Origin: Paenibacillus kribbensis
GTDB taxonomy: Bacteria; Bacillota; Bacilli; Paenibacillales; Paenibacillaceae
Direction of reading: 5' to 3'
Length of the DNA stretch: 64,000 bases
NCBI RefSeq assembly: GCF_002240415.1
Contig: NZ_CP020028.1
Location: 2,009,501 to 2,073,500 of the forward strand
The notes under the pieces were generated by a model, which was not told the DNA's origin, made no database searches, and saw nothing but the letters and a program-made list of their open reading frames with translations. This document shows, in pieces, positions 52,411 to 62,969 of this stretch (position 1 is its first letter; each line of letters starts with the position of its first letter). The translations under genes and the position numbers were made by a program.

Positions 52411-54231
52411 ATGTTAAAATTTAATTTTTATACGAAAATCGTCTCTATCGTTATTCTATTGCTGATTCCTGTACTAGTTTTGTACGTCTACTCCAATCAG
52501 ATGACGACAAGAGTGCTACGTAACGAGCTGAACCAGTCCAATTATAATCAACTGACTTTTTTTCAAAATCAGGTAAACACCAATATTGAAATGATATCCG
52601 CCTGGCCGCATTTGTTGATTCATGATCCTGATGTTGCCAGCTTTCAGGCCATTTTTTTAAAGGATAAGACTCTCAATTTAGATGGAATTAATCTTATCAA
52701 ACGTATCCAGACCAAGCTGGGACTTCAGGAAAGCTCATCGAATTGGAGAACCGGTCTGGATATCTATTCCCCTTCACTTGGACGTGTTGTGTCAGAAGAT
52801 GGAGCCGGTTTTTATGATCAGAAAAAACTAAACCAGTTGATTAAAGATGGCTGGCAGGTATCCAAAAAAAGAATGTACGGGAAGGATCAGTTTATATTTT
52901 CATTGTATACGTTATCCCCGTTTTCCTCACTTGGTAATCCTGAAACCGCCAACACGATTATTAAGGTCGAATTTGACGGCAGCAACATTCAGGACATGCT
53001 TGACCGCTTTAAAGGTGATGGACGGAAGGAGCCTTTTTATTATAAAAAAGGTGTAGGAGCGATCTATAATCGTACTGCGAATGAAGAGCTGTCCGGCAAG
53101 CTGATTACAAAATTGGAAAAAATGGGGCTGCATGAGGTTGATAATCTGACCGTGAAAATTGGAGAAGAGAGCTACCTGGTTCATGCCGTTCTTTCGCAAA
53201 CGACGGGCTGGTATTTAATTGACTATATGCCTTTGTCCGATATAATGTCTCCAATTTATTCTTCAAATCGATTATTTTATATCACCGTTGTTGGCTTGCT
53301 GCTGGTAGGCTTGATTGGTGCTTACCTGCTTCATTCACAGGTACAAGTGCCGATTCTCCAGCTTGTGCGGGCATTTCGGAGATTAAAGGATGGAGACTAT
53401 GCTGTTCGATTAAGCCCAAGGGGGAGTCATGAGTTTGCTTTCCTGTCCCGTCAATTCAATCTGATGGTCGAACAGATTCAGGAGCTGTTTGAAAAGGTGT
53501 ATGTTGAGCAGCTGCATGTCAAGGAAGCGCGTCTAAAGCAGCTCCAGTCACAAATTAATCCACACTTTTTTTATAATTGTTTTTCGTTCATTACAAGTAT
53601 GGCGAAGCTCCACAATCATGAGGCGGTCGTGGCCATGGCGCATAATTTATCAAGGTATTATCGATATACGACAAGGCAGGAACGGGATTTGGTGCCATTA
53701 TCAGAGGAAGTCGAGTTTGTTCAATATTATTTGAAAATTCAGCAGATGCGTATGCCACGGCTAACGTTTACAATTGATGTTTCTCCACAGGCCAATAGTC
53801 TGCTGATTCCGCTGCTTGTAGTGCAACCGCTAGTGGAAAATGCGGTGCTGCACGGGATAGAACCTCAAGTGGAGGATGGCATCATCCATATTAAAACCGA
53901 GTGTGTCGGCTCGTATATACACCTGATTGTGGATGATAATGGACTAGGCTTGAGCCAAGAGGCTATAACAGCCCTGACATCAACGCTTGACAAGCCTGTA
54001 GAAGAGAAACATGGCTACGGCTTATGGAATGTACATCAACGCATGCGATTGCATTTTGGAGAAGACGCCGGACTGGCTTTCTCGTTGTCACCTTTGGGAG
54101 GACTGCGTGCGGTTCTAAAATGGCCGCTGCCAGCAGAAGCAGAGCAGACGAACGGCTTGATTGTACCTTCCCCAAATTCGAATATGGTTAAACTGGAGGG
54201 ACCTTATGGTTCAGATATTATTGGTAGATGA
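52411..54231 (+). CDS. Sensor histidine kinase, YesM type
   Basis: The 606-aa protein has two membrane helices (about 8-28 and 288-308) around a large extracellular sensor domain. A HAMP domain (about 309-362) leads to a LytS/YesM His_kinase with QSQINPHFFYNCFSFI (phospho-His) and a HATPase with VQPLVENAVLHG and HGYGLWNVHQR. It probably senses extracellular galactan products. Its end overlaps the response-regulator start by 26 bases. Confidence 0.9.
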   Translation: MLKFNFYTKIVSIVILLLIPVLVLYVYSNQMTTRVLRNELNQSNYNQLTFFQNQVNTNIEMISAWPHLLIHDPDVASFQAIFLKDKTLNLDGINLIKRIQTKLGLQESSSNWRTGLDIYSPSLGRVVSEDGAGFYDQKKLNQLIKDGWQVSKKRMYGKDQFIFSLYTLSPFSSLGNPETANTIIKVEFDGSNIQDMLDRFKGDGRKEPFYYKKGVGAIYNRTANEELSGKLITKLEKMGLHEVDNLTVKIGEESYLVHAVLSQTTGWYLIDYMPLSDIMSPIYSSNRLFYITVVGLLLVGLIGAYLLHSQVQVPILQLVRAFRRLKDGDYAVRLSPRGSHEFAFLSRQFNLMVEQIQELFEKVYVEQLHVKEARLKQLQSQINPHFFYNCFSFITSMAKLHNHEAVVAMAHNLSRYYRYTTRQERDLVPLSEEVEFVQYYLKIQQMRMPRLTFTIDVSPQANSLLIPLLVVQPLVENAVLHGIEPQVEDGIIHIKTECVGSYIHLIVDDNGLGLSQEAITALTSTLDKPVEEKHGYGLWNVHQRMRLHFGEDAGLAFSLSPLGGLRAVLKWPLPAEAEQTNGLIVPSPNSNMVKLEGPYGSDIIGR

Positions 54232-55831
54232 TGAAAGCTATGTAACCGAAAGCCTGGCGGCTACCATTCCATGGGAAACGCTGGGCATCGAGAGGGTTCA
54301 TCAAGCAGCTTCCGCATTGGCAGCAGTGGATGTGCTTGAAGCGTACGACATTGATATTCTGGTTACGGATATTCGTATGCCCGGCATGACGGGATTAGAG
54401 CTGATTGTTGAGGTGAACGAGCGATGGCCGCACATTCGATGCTTGCTGCTCACAGGCTATGCCGATTTTGAATATGCCAAAAAAGCGATCCAGCTTAAGG
54501 CTTTTGATTATATTTTAAAACCGGTGGATGATGAGGAGTTTATGAAATGTGTATCAGCTGCCATCGATTCGCTAAAGGAAGAATGGGAGGCCTTTGACAA
54601 GGTTCATCAATTACAGTACAGTCGCAGGACCGATTTTGGTGTGCTGCGTACTCACCTGATGCATGATTTGGTGCTTGGGCGTCATCTGTCTATACAAGTA
54701 ATAGAGGACAAGTTGTCACAGTACGAAATTATGCTGCGCACAGGACAACGTGCCAGTATGCTGCTTATTCAGCTAGGCAAGCATTTTTCTGATATGGATT
54801 ATCATTCAATATCTTTAATAGAGTATGCGATTGGGAATATTGCTGAAGAAGTGTTTGCGCCCGATTTTTACGTTTGGCACTGTAAAGCACCGCATGACTG
54901 TCTAATTGTATTGATAGAAGAAAATTGGAATCTGATTTCCGATCGGAGCATGGACGAGCAGAATCATATTTTGCGTGCGACGATTGACAATTTCCGAAAA
55001 AATGTGAGCAACTACTTAAAAGGCGAAATTTACGTTACGGTAACCGGCTGGTTTATGTTCCCACAGGAGCTGCCTAAGGTATACCAGTCAGCTATCAGGT
55101 CCTTATACTGGAACCAGCAGGAGGAAACGGATACGCTGCTCTTTATAGAAGAACAGCCAGAACATTCGTACAATTCAGCCAAGCTGCTGGAGGGGTTATA
55201 CGTACACCCAACGCTGACCCATCTTCTGGAGTCCAGACAATGGGAGGAGGCTGAAGCGAAGATAAATCGTGTATTTGGCAAGATAGAGGAAGCAGGGTAT
55301 ACCCGTGAGCATTTATATGAGCTGTTTATTACGGTAACGAGCGCATTTATGTACACGGCGCATAAGCAAGGACGCTTCATTACGCAGATGGATCAAACGG
55401 GCTTTGACCCGCTGCATGCGCAGCAAATGGTTCAATCGTTCTCCAATCTTAAGGAATGGATATTTTTGATGATGAACAAGCTAAAGTCGGAATGGTCTGA
55501 AAGTGAGCAAAGCGCCAAAAGCTATGTGGTCAAGCAGGTTCAGGAGCTCATCTCCCAGGATAAAGGTCAGGAGCTATCTGTTAAGACGATTGCCGATCAG
55601 GTTTATCTTCATCCGGTCTATCTGTCCAAAATCTACAAGGCTGAAACCGGAGAAGGTCTGGGAGATTATATCATCCGAATGAGAATGGAGCGGGCTCTGT
55701 ATTTGCTCAAGTACTCCAACAAAAAAATATATGAAATTACAACAGAGCTGGGTTATCAGAATCCCCAATATTTCAGCAAGATGTTCAAAAAGCATTATGG
55801 AATGACTCCGCATGAATTTCGGGACCAATAA
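54206..55831 (+). CDS. Response regulator with AraC output domain, YesN type
   Basis: The 541-aa protein starts at ATG 54206 behind GGAGGGA. Its receiver domain (1-120) has the phospho-Asp in DILVTDIRMPGMTG and the switch Lys in FDYILKPVDD. A middle domain of unknown type follows, then a C-terminal AraC HTH (about 440-540; SVKTIADQVYLHPVYLSKIYK, KIYEITTELGYQNPQYFSKMFKKHYG). It should activate the galactan transport and hydrolase genes that follow. Confidence 0.92.
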   Translation: MVQILLVDDESYVTESLAATIPWETLGIERVHQAASALAAVDVLEAYDIDILVTDIRMPGMTGLELIVEVNERWPHIRCLLLTGYADFEYAKKAIQLKAFDYILKPVDDEEFMKCVSAAIDSLKEEWEAFDKVHQLQYSRRTDFGVLRTHLMHDLVLGRHLSIQVIEDKLSQYEIMLRTGQRASMLLIQLGKHFSDMDYHSISLIEYAIGNIAEEVFAPDFYVWHCKAPHDCLIVLIEENWNLISDRSMDEQNHILRATIDNFRKNVSNYLKGEIYVTVTGWFMFPQELPKVYQSAIRSLYWNQQEETDTLLFIEEQPEHSYNSAKLLEGLYVHPTLTHLLESRQWEEAEAKINRVFGKIEEAGYTREHLYELFITVTSAFMYTAHKQGRFITQMDQTGFDPLHAQQMVQSFSNLKEWIFLMMNKLKSEWSESEQSAKSYVVKQVQELISQDKGQELSVKTIADQVYLHPVYLSKIYKAETGEGLGDYIIRMRMERALYLLKYSNKKIYEITTELGYQNPQYFSKMFKKHYGMTPHEFRDQ

Positions 55832-55869
55832 AGACGGGACCAGTAAGAGGTAATAGCAAGAGGTAATAG
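55821..55869 (+). repeat. Direct repeats downstream of the regulator, possible operator
   Basis: GGGACCAATAA and GGGACCAGTAA are 15 bases apart, and AAGAGGTAATAG occurs twice with a 13-base period (55845 and 55858). They lie between the regulator and the lipoprotein gene, where a promoter-proximal binding site would be expected. Confidence 0.45.
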
Positions 55870-55978
55870 TAAGGATCGGTTGGGAAAGGTGCAGAAATAT
55901 TTATTTTGTGACATAGGCTGCATAGAAAAGCCCTCTTATAATAAAAGAGTAGAAAATGATTTTTTGAGGGGGAACAAT

Positions 55979-57661
55979 ATGCGAGTTCATTCGAAAAAAA
56001 AGCTGTTGTCGCTGCTCGCCGCAACTATGCTATTAGGAGTTGGCCTTGTGGGCTGCTCGGGCACGGGGAATGGTGGAGATACCAATAGCGCAGCCAAAAC
56101 TGAAAACGTATACAAAGAAAAATACAATCCGGAAGTCACCATTTCCACCGTATGGGGTGTAGATCCTACCTTAAAATTTAAAAATGGCGAATCGATCGAA
56201 AATAACGTTGCGACCAAATGGGCTAAAGAGAAATTCGGTATTAATATAAAATCACTCTGGTCTGTCACGGATACCAATGGTGCATTTGCCACGAAGCTGC
56301 GTTTGGCGATGTCCTCCGGTCAGGAGATGCCGGACGTCGTTGTACTGGGAACGGAAAATGAGCAGCTGGCGCAGGATATGATCGATTCCGGCATGTTCGC
56401 GGAAGCTGGTCCGTTGTTCGATAAGTATGCTTCGGATTCCTGGAAGCAGGCGATGAATCAGGATACGAATGTATGGAACCAATATAGCCGGGACGGCAAA
56501 AAAATGGGAATTCCAGTACTCGATTTCGCCTATAACCACGATTATGTGCTGTGGGTGCGGCAAGATTGGCTGGACAAGCTCGGCATGAAAGCTCCTCAGA
56601 CGATGGATGAACTGGAAAAGGTGATGGATGCTTTTAAAAATAAAAACCCGGACGGACTGTCTCCAGACAAAGTGATTCCGCTCAGCATCGGTTTCAAAAC
56701 GTCTATGAACACCTGGATGGGTGACCCGTCCTGGATTTTCGGAGCCTATGGCACACTCCCCCAACAATGGAACAAAGGCGCGGACGGCAGCCTGGAATAT
56801 GGCTCCGTGCAGCCAGGTATGAAGCCGGGTCTGCAAAAGCTGAGCGAATGGCTCAAAAAGGGATACATTCCGCAGGAAGCAGCATTGTGGGATGAGAATA
56901 AAACGTCAGAGCCTGCAGTCGCAGGAACAGCAGGCATCATACCGGGTCCATACTGGATGAGCGGCTGGCCGCTTCAGGATACGGTGAAAAATGCGAAGAG
57001 CGCTGTATGGAAGCCGATCAAAATTCCAGTGGGGCCTGACAACAAAGCCATGCGCCATGGAACTCAATACACCAATGGTGTCGTACTGATCAACAAACAA
57101 ATGCAGCATCCTGAAGCTTTTTTCACCTATCAAAATTACTTGTTTGATCATTTTGCAAATGCCAAACCGGAAGGAGATTTGGCGAACGGGTTGTTTAAGG
57201 GCTACGACTATGATCTGGATGCGAATGGAAAGCTGTTGCCTATCGACAAGATACCAGGCGGTTATGTAAACTCTGTTCGTTATTTGCTGGTTCGTGATGG
57301 TGCGCGTATACCTGATGCCCAAATGAAGGCTTTGTTAAGTTTGGCTGACGGCGCGGAAGCGAAGACTCGTCTGGAGAAGGATGTAATGGTCAATTACGGC
57401 AAAGATACACCTGCGGCTGCCAAGGTGTTAATGGAACAGAAGGACATCTCCATGAAGGATCAGTTCACGGGACCTACTACGCCAACTATGAAGTCCAAAA
57501 AGGACTATCTGGATAAGATTGAAAACCAGACCTTCAATGAAATTATTTATGGCAAACAGCCGATTTCGGCCTTTGATACCTTCGTGCAGACGTGGAAGAG
57601 TGCCGGAGGCGAACAAATTACAAAAGAAGTGAATGAATGGTATAAGAGCGTTGAGAAGTAA
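55979..57661 (+). CDS. Sugar-binding lipoprotein of an ABC transporter (LplA type)
   Basis: The 560-aa protein starts at ATG 55979 behind GAGGGGG. It has a lipoprotein signal with lipobox LVGCSG (Cys about residue 25). The large two-lobed binding fold has the LplA/YtcQ-type features, and the end (WKSAGGEQITKEVNEWYKS) is typical. It captures galacto-oligosaccharides or arabinogalactan fragments; that substrate is inferred from the downstream enzymes. Confidence 0.88.
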   Translation: MRVHSKKKLLSLLAATMLLGVGLVGCSGTGNGGDTNSAAKTENVYKEKYNPEVTISTVWGVDPTLKFKNGESIENNVATKWAKEKFGINIKSLWSVTDTNGAFATKLRLAMSSGQEMPDVVVLGTENEQLAQDMIDSGMFAEAGPLFDKYASDSWKQAMNQDTNVWNQYSRDGKKMGIPVLDFAYNHDYVLWVRQDWLDKLGMKAPQTMDELEKVMDAFKNKNPDGLSPDKVIPLSIGFKTSMNTWMGDPSWIFGAYGTLPQQWNKGADGSLEYGSVQPGMKPGLQKLSEWLKKGYIPQEAALWDENKTSEPAVAGTAGIIPGPYWMSGWPLQDTVKNAKSAVWKPIKIPVGPDNKAMRHGTQYTNGVVLINKQMQHPEAFFTYQNYLFDHFANAKPEGDLANGLFKGYDYDLDANGKLLPIDKIPGGYVNSVRYLLVRDGARIPDAQMKALLSLADGAEAKTRLEKDVMVNYGKDTPAAAKVLMEQKDISMKDQFTGPTTPTMKSKKDYLDKIENQTFNEIIYGKQPISAFDTFVQTWKSAGGEQITKEVNEWYKSVEK

Positions 57662-57683
57662 ACACAGTTGAAATAGATAGACG

Positions 57684-57712
57684 GGCTGTCCCACACGGGC
57701 AGCCTTTTTCAT
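57684..57712 (+). terminator. Terminator-like hairpin between lipoprotein and permease
   Basis: GGCTGTCC and GGGCAGCC with a TTTTTC tail. It probably lowers transcription of the permeases relative to the binding protein. Confidence 0.7.
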
Positions 57713-57898
57713 ACCAATCACCAGATTATATTGGAAATAAATGCGCTGTCATTATGCTTGCGAGATAGACTACCAGTCACATGGCGAGGCTGAAAAATGA
57801 TTGCTTTTGTGCCATGTATGTTGGTTTTTTGAACTGTTTCGTTAGTAGGAACGCTTCTATAATTGAAGTATACCATGAGAGTTACAGGAGGAACTGCA

Positions 57899-58789
57899 AT
57901 GAGAAGTCTGCAACGTACGTGGCCATTTCATATCATGCTGCTGCCAGCCATCATTTTTTTAATTGTATTCAGCTACATTCCAATGGGCGGGATCGTGATG
58001 GCCTTTCAAAATTACAAGCCTTGGCTGGGTATAACTGGCTCCGAGTGGGTTGGGCTGGATAATTTCCGTTTTCTGTTCCAACGGGAGGACAGTCTGCAAG
58101 TCGTCTGGAATACGCTGATTATCGCGGTTCTGAAGATGTTTTTCAATCTGCTCGTTCCGTTTGTCTTCGCCATTCTGCTGAATGAAATTCGCAAGGTTGG
58201 ACTTCAGCGATCCATTCAGACACTGGTTTACCTGCCACACTTTCTGTCGTGGGTCATCTTGGGCGGGATTCTGGTTGATCTGCTCGCTACAGATGGTTTT
58301 ATGAACCGTATTCTTGGCAGTTTTGGAATCCAGCCCATCTTTTTTTTGGGAGACAATAACTGGTTTCGCTTTACGGTAATCGTGTCAGATATATGGAAGG
58401 AGTTTGGCTATAATACTATCGTTTTTCTCGCCGCATTGGCGGGGATCAATCCTTCGTTGTATGAAGCAGCAGAGATGGACGGGGCAAGCCGCTGGAGACA
58501 GACGCTGCATATTACTGTGCCTTCGCTGATTCCGATGGTTGTGGTTGTGGGTACACTTGCACTCGGTAATGTCCTGAATGCCGGCTTCGACCAGATTTTC
58601 AACCTGTACAACCCGCTTGTATACCAAAAAGGCGATATAATTGACACGTTCGTCTATCGGACAGCATTAATTAACGGGGAAATGGGCTTTGCTACCGCCA
58701 TCGGATTGTTTAAATCTGTGATCAGTATGATTCTCATTCTGATATCCTATCGACTTGCATACAAATGGGCAGGCTACCGCATATTTTGA
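57899..58789 (+). CDS. ABC transporter permease (LplB type)
   Basis: The 296-aa protein has six membrane helices and the EAA loop EAAEMDGASRWRQTLHITVP. GGAGGAA lies upstream. It forms the channel together with the next gene. There is no ATPase gene here; a shared MsmX-type ATPase elsewhere would be expected. Confidence 0.9.
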   Translation: MRSLQRTWPFHIMLLPAIIFLIVFSYIPMGGIVMAFQNYKPWLGITGSEWVGLDNFRFLFQREDSLQVVWNTLIIAVLKMFFNLLVPFVFAILLNEIRKVGLQRSIQTLVYLPHFLSWVILGGILVDLLATDGFMNRILGSFGIQPIFFLGDNNWFRFTVIVSDIWKEFGYNTIVFLAALAGINPSLYEAAEMDGASRWRQTLHITVPSLIPMVVVVGTLALGNVLNAGFDQIFNLYNPLVYQKGDIIDTFVYRTALINGEMGFATAIGLFKSVISMILILISYRLAYKWAGYRIF

Positions 58790-58816
58790 TTCCACAAGGC
58801 TGAAAGAGGGAGAGTC

Positions 58817-59695
58817 ATGTATCATAAAACAACGGCATATCGCATCTTCAATGTGTTTAACATTTGTCTGCTTGTGCTTTTATCCATCATGTGTATCGTT
58901 CCGCTGATTCATGTATTGGCAGTATCATTTAGTGCCAAATCAGCAGCAGACGCCAATCTGGTTGGACTGTGGCCGGTGCAATTTTCACTGGAAGCCTACA
59001 AGAAGACGATGAATAATCCTATTTTTCTGCATTCTATCTGGATTTCTGTTCTCCGGACCGTGCTCGGTACTGGCTTGACGCTGCTAATTACCTTTTTAGC
59101 TGCTTATCCACTTTCAAAAGAATCATCTGTATTCCGCAGCCGCAACGTATATTCATGGCTGTTCGTATTCAGTATGATTTTTAACGGTGGTCTGGTTCCA
59201 TTTTATATGGTTATTCAAAAGATTCATCTCATGGACAGCTTTTGGGTACTTGTTTTGCCGGGAGCGGTCAATACATTTCTGGTCATCCTCATGCTGAACT
59301 TTTTTAGAGGCATACCCAAGGAGATGGAGGAGGCCGCACTGATCGATGGGGCAGGACATTTTCGGACTTTGTTTAGTATATTTTTGCCGATATCCATGCC
59401 GTCTATTGCGACGATTGCGTTGTTCAGTATGGTATTTCACTGGAACTCATGGTTCGATGGTCTGCTTTATTTGAGCAATGCCAAGGATTATCCACTGGCT
59501 ACCTTCCTGCAAACGGTAATCATTCAGAAGGACATGAGCTCCATGAGTATGAGTCCCAAAGAAATGGAATTGCTTTCACAAACGACGGTGAATGCAGCGC
59601 AAATTTTTATTGGTGCAGCGCCTATTCTTATTGTATATCCATTTTTACAAAAGTATTTTGTTAAAGGTATGACGCTTGGTTCTGTCAAGGAGTAA
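58817..59695 (+). CDS. ABC transporter permease (YtcP type)
   Basis: The 292-aa partner permease has six helices and the EAA loop EAALIDGAGHFRTLFSIFLP. It ends KYFVKGMTLGSVKE, the usual tail of this group. GAAAGAGGGAG precedes the start and only 27 bases separate it from the first permease. Confidence 0.9.
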   Translation: MYHKTTAYRIFNVFNICLLVLLSIMCIVPLIHVLAVSFSAKSAADANLVGLWPVQFSLEAYKKTMNNPIFLHSIWISVLRTVLGTGLTLLITFLAAYPLSKESSVFRSRNVYSWLFVFSMIFNGGLVPFYMVIQKIHLMDSFWVLVLPGAVNTFLVILMLNFFRGIPKEMEEAALIDGAGHFRTLFSIFLPISMPSIATIALFSMVFHWNSWFDGLLYLSNAKDYPLATFLQTVIIQKDMSSMSMSPKEMELLSQTTVNAAQIFIGAAPILIVYPFLQKYFVKGMTLGSVKE

Positions 59696-59725
59696 ACCCT
59701 ATTGATCTAAAGGAGATGATTTACA

Positions 59726-61813
59726 GTGTCGCATCCAAACATATTCAAATACCCGCCAATCAGTGAGCGAGTTCCGCGTATGCTGCATGGAGCGGATTAT
59801 AACCCGGAGCAATGGCAGCATGATCCCGAGGTGCTAAAAGAGGATATCCGGCTGATGAAGCTGGCTAAATGTAATGTGATGTCCGTCGGCATATTCTCAT
59901 GGGTTTCATTGGAACCCGAGGAAGGTGTATTTACGTTTGAATGGCTCGACCGTATCCTGGATTCGTTTGCCGAGAACGGAATTTATGCGTTTTTGGCCAC
60001 TCCTAGTGGAGCCAGACCGGCCTGGATGTCACAAAAATATCCTGAGGTGCTGCGAGTGGAGGCTAACCGTGTCCGCAACCTGCACGGGTTCCGCCATAAC
60101 CACTGTTTTACCTCGCCAGTATACCGGGAAAAAGTACGCATCATGAATATAAAGCTGGCCGAGCGCTATGCGAATCATCCGGCTGTCATTGGCTGGCATA
60201 TTTCCAATGAATTTGGTGGAGAATGCCACTGTGATTATTGTCAGGTTGCATTCCGCGCCTGGGTACAGGATAAATATGGCACACTGGATAAGCTTAATCA
60301 CGCATGGTGGACGACCTTTTGGAGTCATACGGTTACGGATTGGAGCCAAATCGAGTCTCCGGCCCCTCACGGTGAAACACAGGTCCATGCTATGAATTTG
60401 GACTGGAGACGGTTTGTGACCGATCAGACCGCAGATTTTATCCAACACGAAATTGTGCCGCTCAAGGCAGCGAACCCGGCACTTCCGGTCACGACCAATC
60501 TAATGGAATTTTTTGAAGGACTGAATTACTGGAAGTTTGCCGATCTGCTGGATATTATATCCTGGGACAGCTATCCGACGTGGCATGACCGGGGAGGTGA
60601 TGAGAGCCGTCAGGCTGCGAAGGTAGCGATGATGCACGATATTATTCGTTCAATCAAAGGAGGCAAGCCTTGGATGCTCATGGAGAGTACACCGAGTTTG
60701 ACGAATTGGCAAGAGGTCAGCAAGCTGAAGCGACCAGGAATGCATCTGCTATCGTCTTTACAGGCTGTAGCACACGGGTCAGACACCGTTCAATATTTTC
60801 AGTGGCGGAAAAGTCGCGGTTCGAGTGAAAAGCTGCATGGTGCAGTCGTCGATCATGTCGGACATGAGCACACTCGGGTATTCGCAGACGTGACAGAGGT
60901 CGGCAATGCGCTGGAAAAATTGGAGGAGGTTATCGGTACATCTGTGCCTGCTGAGGCTGCAGTTATTTTCGACTGGGAGAATCGCTGGGCAGTCAATGAC
61001 TCGCAAGGGCCGCGGAATAAAGGTGTGAAATACGAGGAGACAGCCGAAGCGCATTATTTGGCATTGTGGGAGCAGGGTGTGCCTGTAGATGTCATTCATA
61101 TGGATGCCGATTTCTCCAAATACAAGCTTATAGTAGCTCCAATGCTGTATATGGTCCGCAGCGGTGTGGGTGAGCGAATACAAAAGTTTGTTGAAAGCGG
61201 TGGCATTTTTGTAGCAACCTATTGGTCCGGCATTGTGGATGAACATGATTTGTGCTTCCTTGGAGGCTTTCCGGGGCCGCTTCGCAAGACGCTGGGAATA
61301 TGGTCGGAAGAGATCGACGGACTGCATGATCACGACCGAAATCGCATTTTGCCGGTTGAGGGCAATGAGTTGAATCTGAATGGTGAGTATGAGGCTATAG
61401 AGCTGTGCGACCTTATTCATACGGAAGGTGCAAAGGTACTGGCTGTATACGGTTCAGACTTTTATGCAGGACGTCCAGCCTTGACGGTGAACCGTTTGGG
61501 ACAGGGAAAAGCTTATTACATCGCTTCACGCAACACGGGATCGTTCAACAGTCATTTTTACAGAAGCTTGATTGAGGGTGAAGGAATCAGTAAAGCACTT
61601 CATGTCAAGTTGCCGCATGGAGTAAATACAGCGATTCGCACTGATGGAGTTTACGATTATATTTTTATTTTGAATTTTACGCATGAGTCGCAAGAAATTA
61701 CACTGGATGGACGAATCTATGTGGATATGCTGGAAAATCGTGTGATTGAAGACGATAAACTTCGATTGAATAACTATGCTGTCAAGGTTCTCAAGACAGA
61801 GCGCATACATTAG
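59726..61813 (+). CDS. ganA: GH42 beta-galactosidase
   Basis: The 695-aa protein starts at GTG 59726 behind AAAGGAG. Domain A (1-390) has the acid/base Glu in GWHISNEFGGEC and the nucleophile Glu in MLMESTPS; the Cys cluster CHCDYC is the usual zinc site. Domains B (about 395-610) and C complete the fold. No signal peptide, so it cleaves beta-1,4-galacto-oligosaccharides inside the cell. It matches GanA of the B. subtilis galactan operon in role and place. Confidence 0.92.
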   Translation: MSHPNIFKYPPISERVPRMLHGADYNPEQWQHDPEVLKEDIRLMKLAKCNVMSVGIFSWVSLEPEEGVFTFEWLDRILDSFAENGIYAFLATPSGARPAWMSQKYPEVLRVEANRVRNLHGFRHNHCFTSPVYREKVRIMNIKLAERYANHPAVIGWHISNEFGGECHCDYCQVAFRAWVQDKYGTLDKLNHAWWTTFWSHTVTDWSQIESPAPHGETQVHAMNLDWRRFVTDQTADFIQHEIVPLKAANPALPVTTNLMEFFEGLNYWKFADLLDIISWDSYPTWHDRGGDESRQAAKVAMMHDIIRSIKGGKPWMLMESTPSLTNWQEVSKLKRPGMHLLSSLQAVAHGSDTVQYFQWRKSRGSSEKLHGAVVDHVGHEHTRVFADVTEVGNALEKLEEVIGTSVPAEAAVIFDWENRWAVNDSQGPRNKGVKYEETAEAHYLALWEQGVPVDVIHMDADFSKYKLIVAPMLYMVRSGVGERIQKFVESGGIFVATYWSGIVDEHDLCFLGGFPGPLRKTLGIWSEEIDGLHDHDRNRILPVEGNELNLNGEYEAIELCDLIHTEGAKVLAVYGSDFYAGRPALTVNRLGQGKAYYIASRNTGSFNSHFYRSLIEGEGISKALHVKLPHGVNTAIRTDGVYDYIFILNFTHESQEITLDGRIYVDMLENRVIEDDKLRLNNYAVKVLKTERIH

Positions 61814-61868
61814 AAATGGTATAAGGCTAAGGGCTGACTTTTTCCAAAATTCAGATAGGAGATGACTT

Positions 61869-62921
61869 ATGAAAACAAGCAACCGAATGATACTATTTGC
61901 GGTGTTGATTTTGTTATCCAGTGTTTTGTACCCGTTTGGCTTTGCAGGGTTGGGGACGGCTTCAGCCGCCCCTGCTTTTGCCAAAGGAGCAGATATAAGC
62001 TGGGTAGCAGGAATGGAAGCACAAGGTATGACCTGGAAGGATAAAAAAGGGGTTCGTCGGGATGTACTGCAAATTTTGCGAGACGATTACCAGATCAACT
62101 CGGTACGTATCCGTGTATGGGTAAACCCTAACATGAACGATTATGCAAGCGGTTACATGAATGCGGAGAAGGCGGCAGAGCTGGCGCAGCGAGCCAAAAA
62201 ATTGGGTATGAGCGTTATGCTGACCTTGCATTATAGCGATTCCTGGGCTGATCCAGGCCAGCAGAACAAGCCTTACGCATGGCGCAATTTTAACTTTACA
62301 CAACTGATGGATGCAGTCTGGTCCCACACGGTTTATGTTATGAACACGATGAAAAGCAAGGGCGTGACCCCAGACTGGGTACAAATCGGCAATGAGACGA
62401 ACAATGGAATGCTCTGGGATGACGGTAAAGCCTCGGTGAATATGAAAAACTATGCATGGCTCGTCAATACAGGCAATAACGCTGTAAAATCGGTAAGCAG
62501 CAGCACCAAGACGATCGTACATTTGGCTAACGGGGATAACGGTTCCACGTTAAACTGGAATATTGGCGGGCTGATTGACAATGGGGCCCAGTTTGACCTC
62601 GTCGGGCTGTCTCTGTATCCGTCTTCTTCTGACTGGCAGGGCAAGGTGGACCAGACGATTGCCAATGCCAATAGCCTCATTGCAAAATACGGCAAAGGCA
62701 TTGTCATCAGTGAAATCGGGATGGATTATAATGAACCCGCAGCTTCCAAGGCATTTATTGCCGCTATCAAAACAAAGGTGCGGAACATCGGGGGTGGCAA
62801 AGGCGCAGGGGTATTTTATTGGGAGCCGGCTGCAACCCCAGGTTACAACAAGGGCTACAACAAAGGTGCTTGGCAGGCTGACGGAAAGCCAACCTCCGCT
62901 TTGGAAGGATTTCTAAACTAA
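61869..62921 (+). CDS. ganB: GH53 endo-beta-1,4-galactanase
   Basis: The 350-aa exported protein has a signal peptide (to about residue 35, ending ASAA) and a GH53 TIM barrel. The acid/base Glu is in VQIGNETNNGM and the nucleophile Glu in GIVISEIGMDY. It cuts the galactan side chains of pectin (arabinogalactan I) outside the cell. AGGAGATGA precedes the start. Products would pass to the ABC transporter and then to the GH42 enzyme. Confidence 0.93.
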   Translation: MKTSNRMILFAVLILLSSVLYPFGFAGLGTASAAPAFAKGADISWVAGMEAQGMTWKDKKGVRRDVLQILRDDYQINSVRIRVWVNPNMNDYASGYMNAEKAAELAQRAKKLGMSVMLTLHYSDSWADPGQQNKPYAWRNFNFTQLMDAVWSHTVYVMNTMKSKGVTPDWVQIGNETNNGMLWDDGKASVNMKNYAWLVNTGNNAVKSVSSSTKTIVHLANGDNGSTLNWNIGGLIDNGAQFDLVGLSLYPSSSDWQGKVDQTIANANSLIAKYGKGIVISEIGMDYNEPAASKAFIAAIKTKVRNIGGGKGAGVFYWEPAATPGYNKGYNKGAWQADGKPTSALEGFLN

Positions 62922-62969
62922 ACTAAAACGAATCTGAAACTAGTCTGAAACTAATTGTGGAAATGTCAA

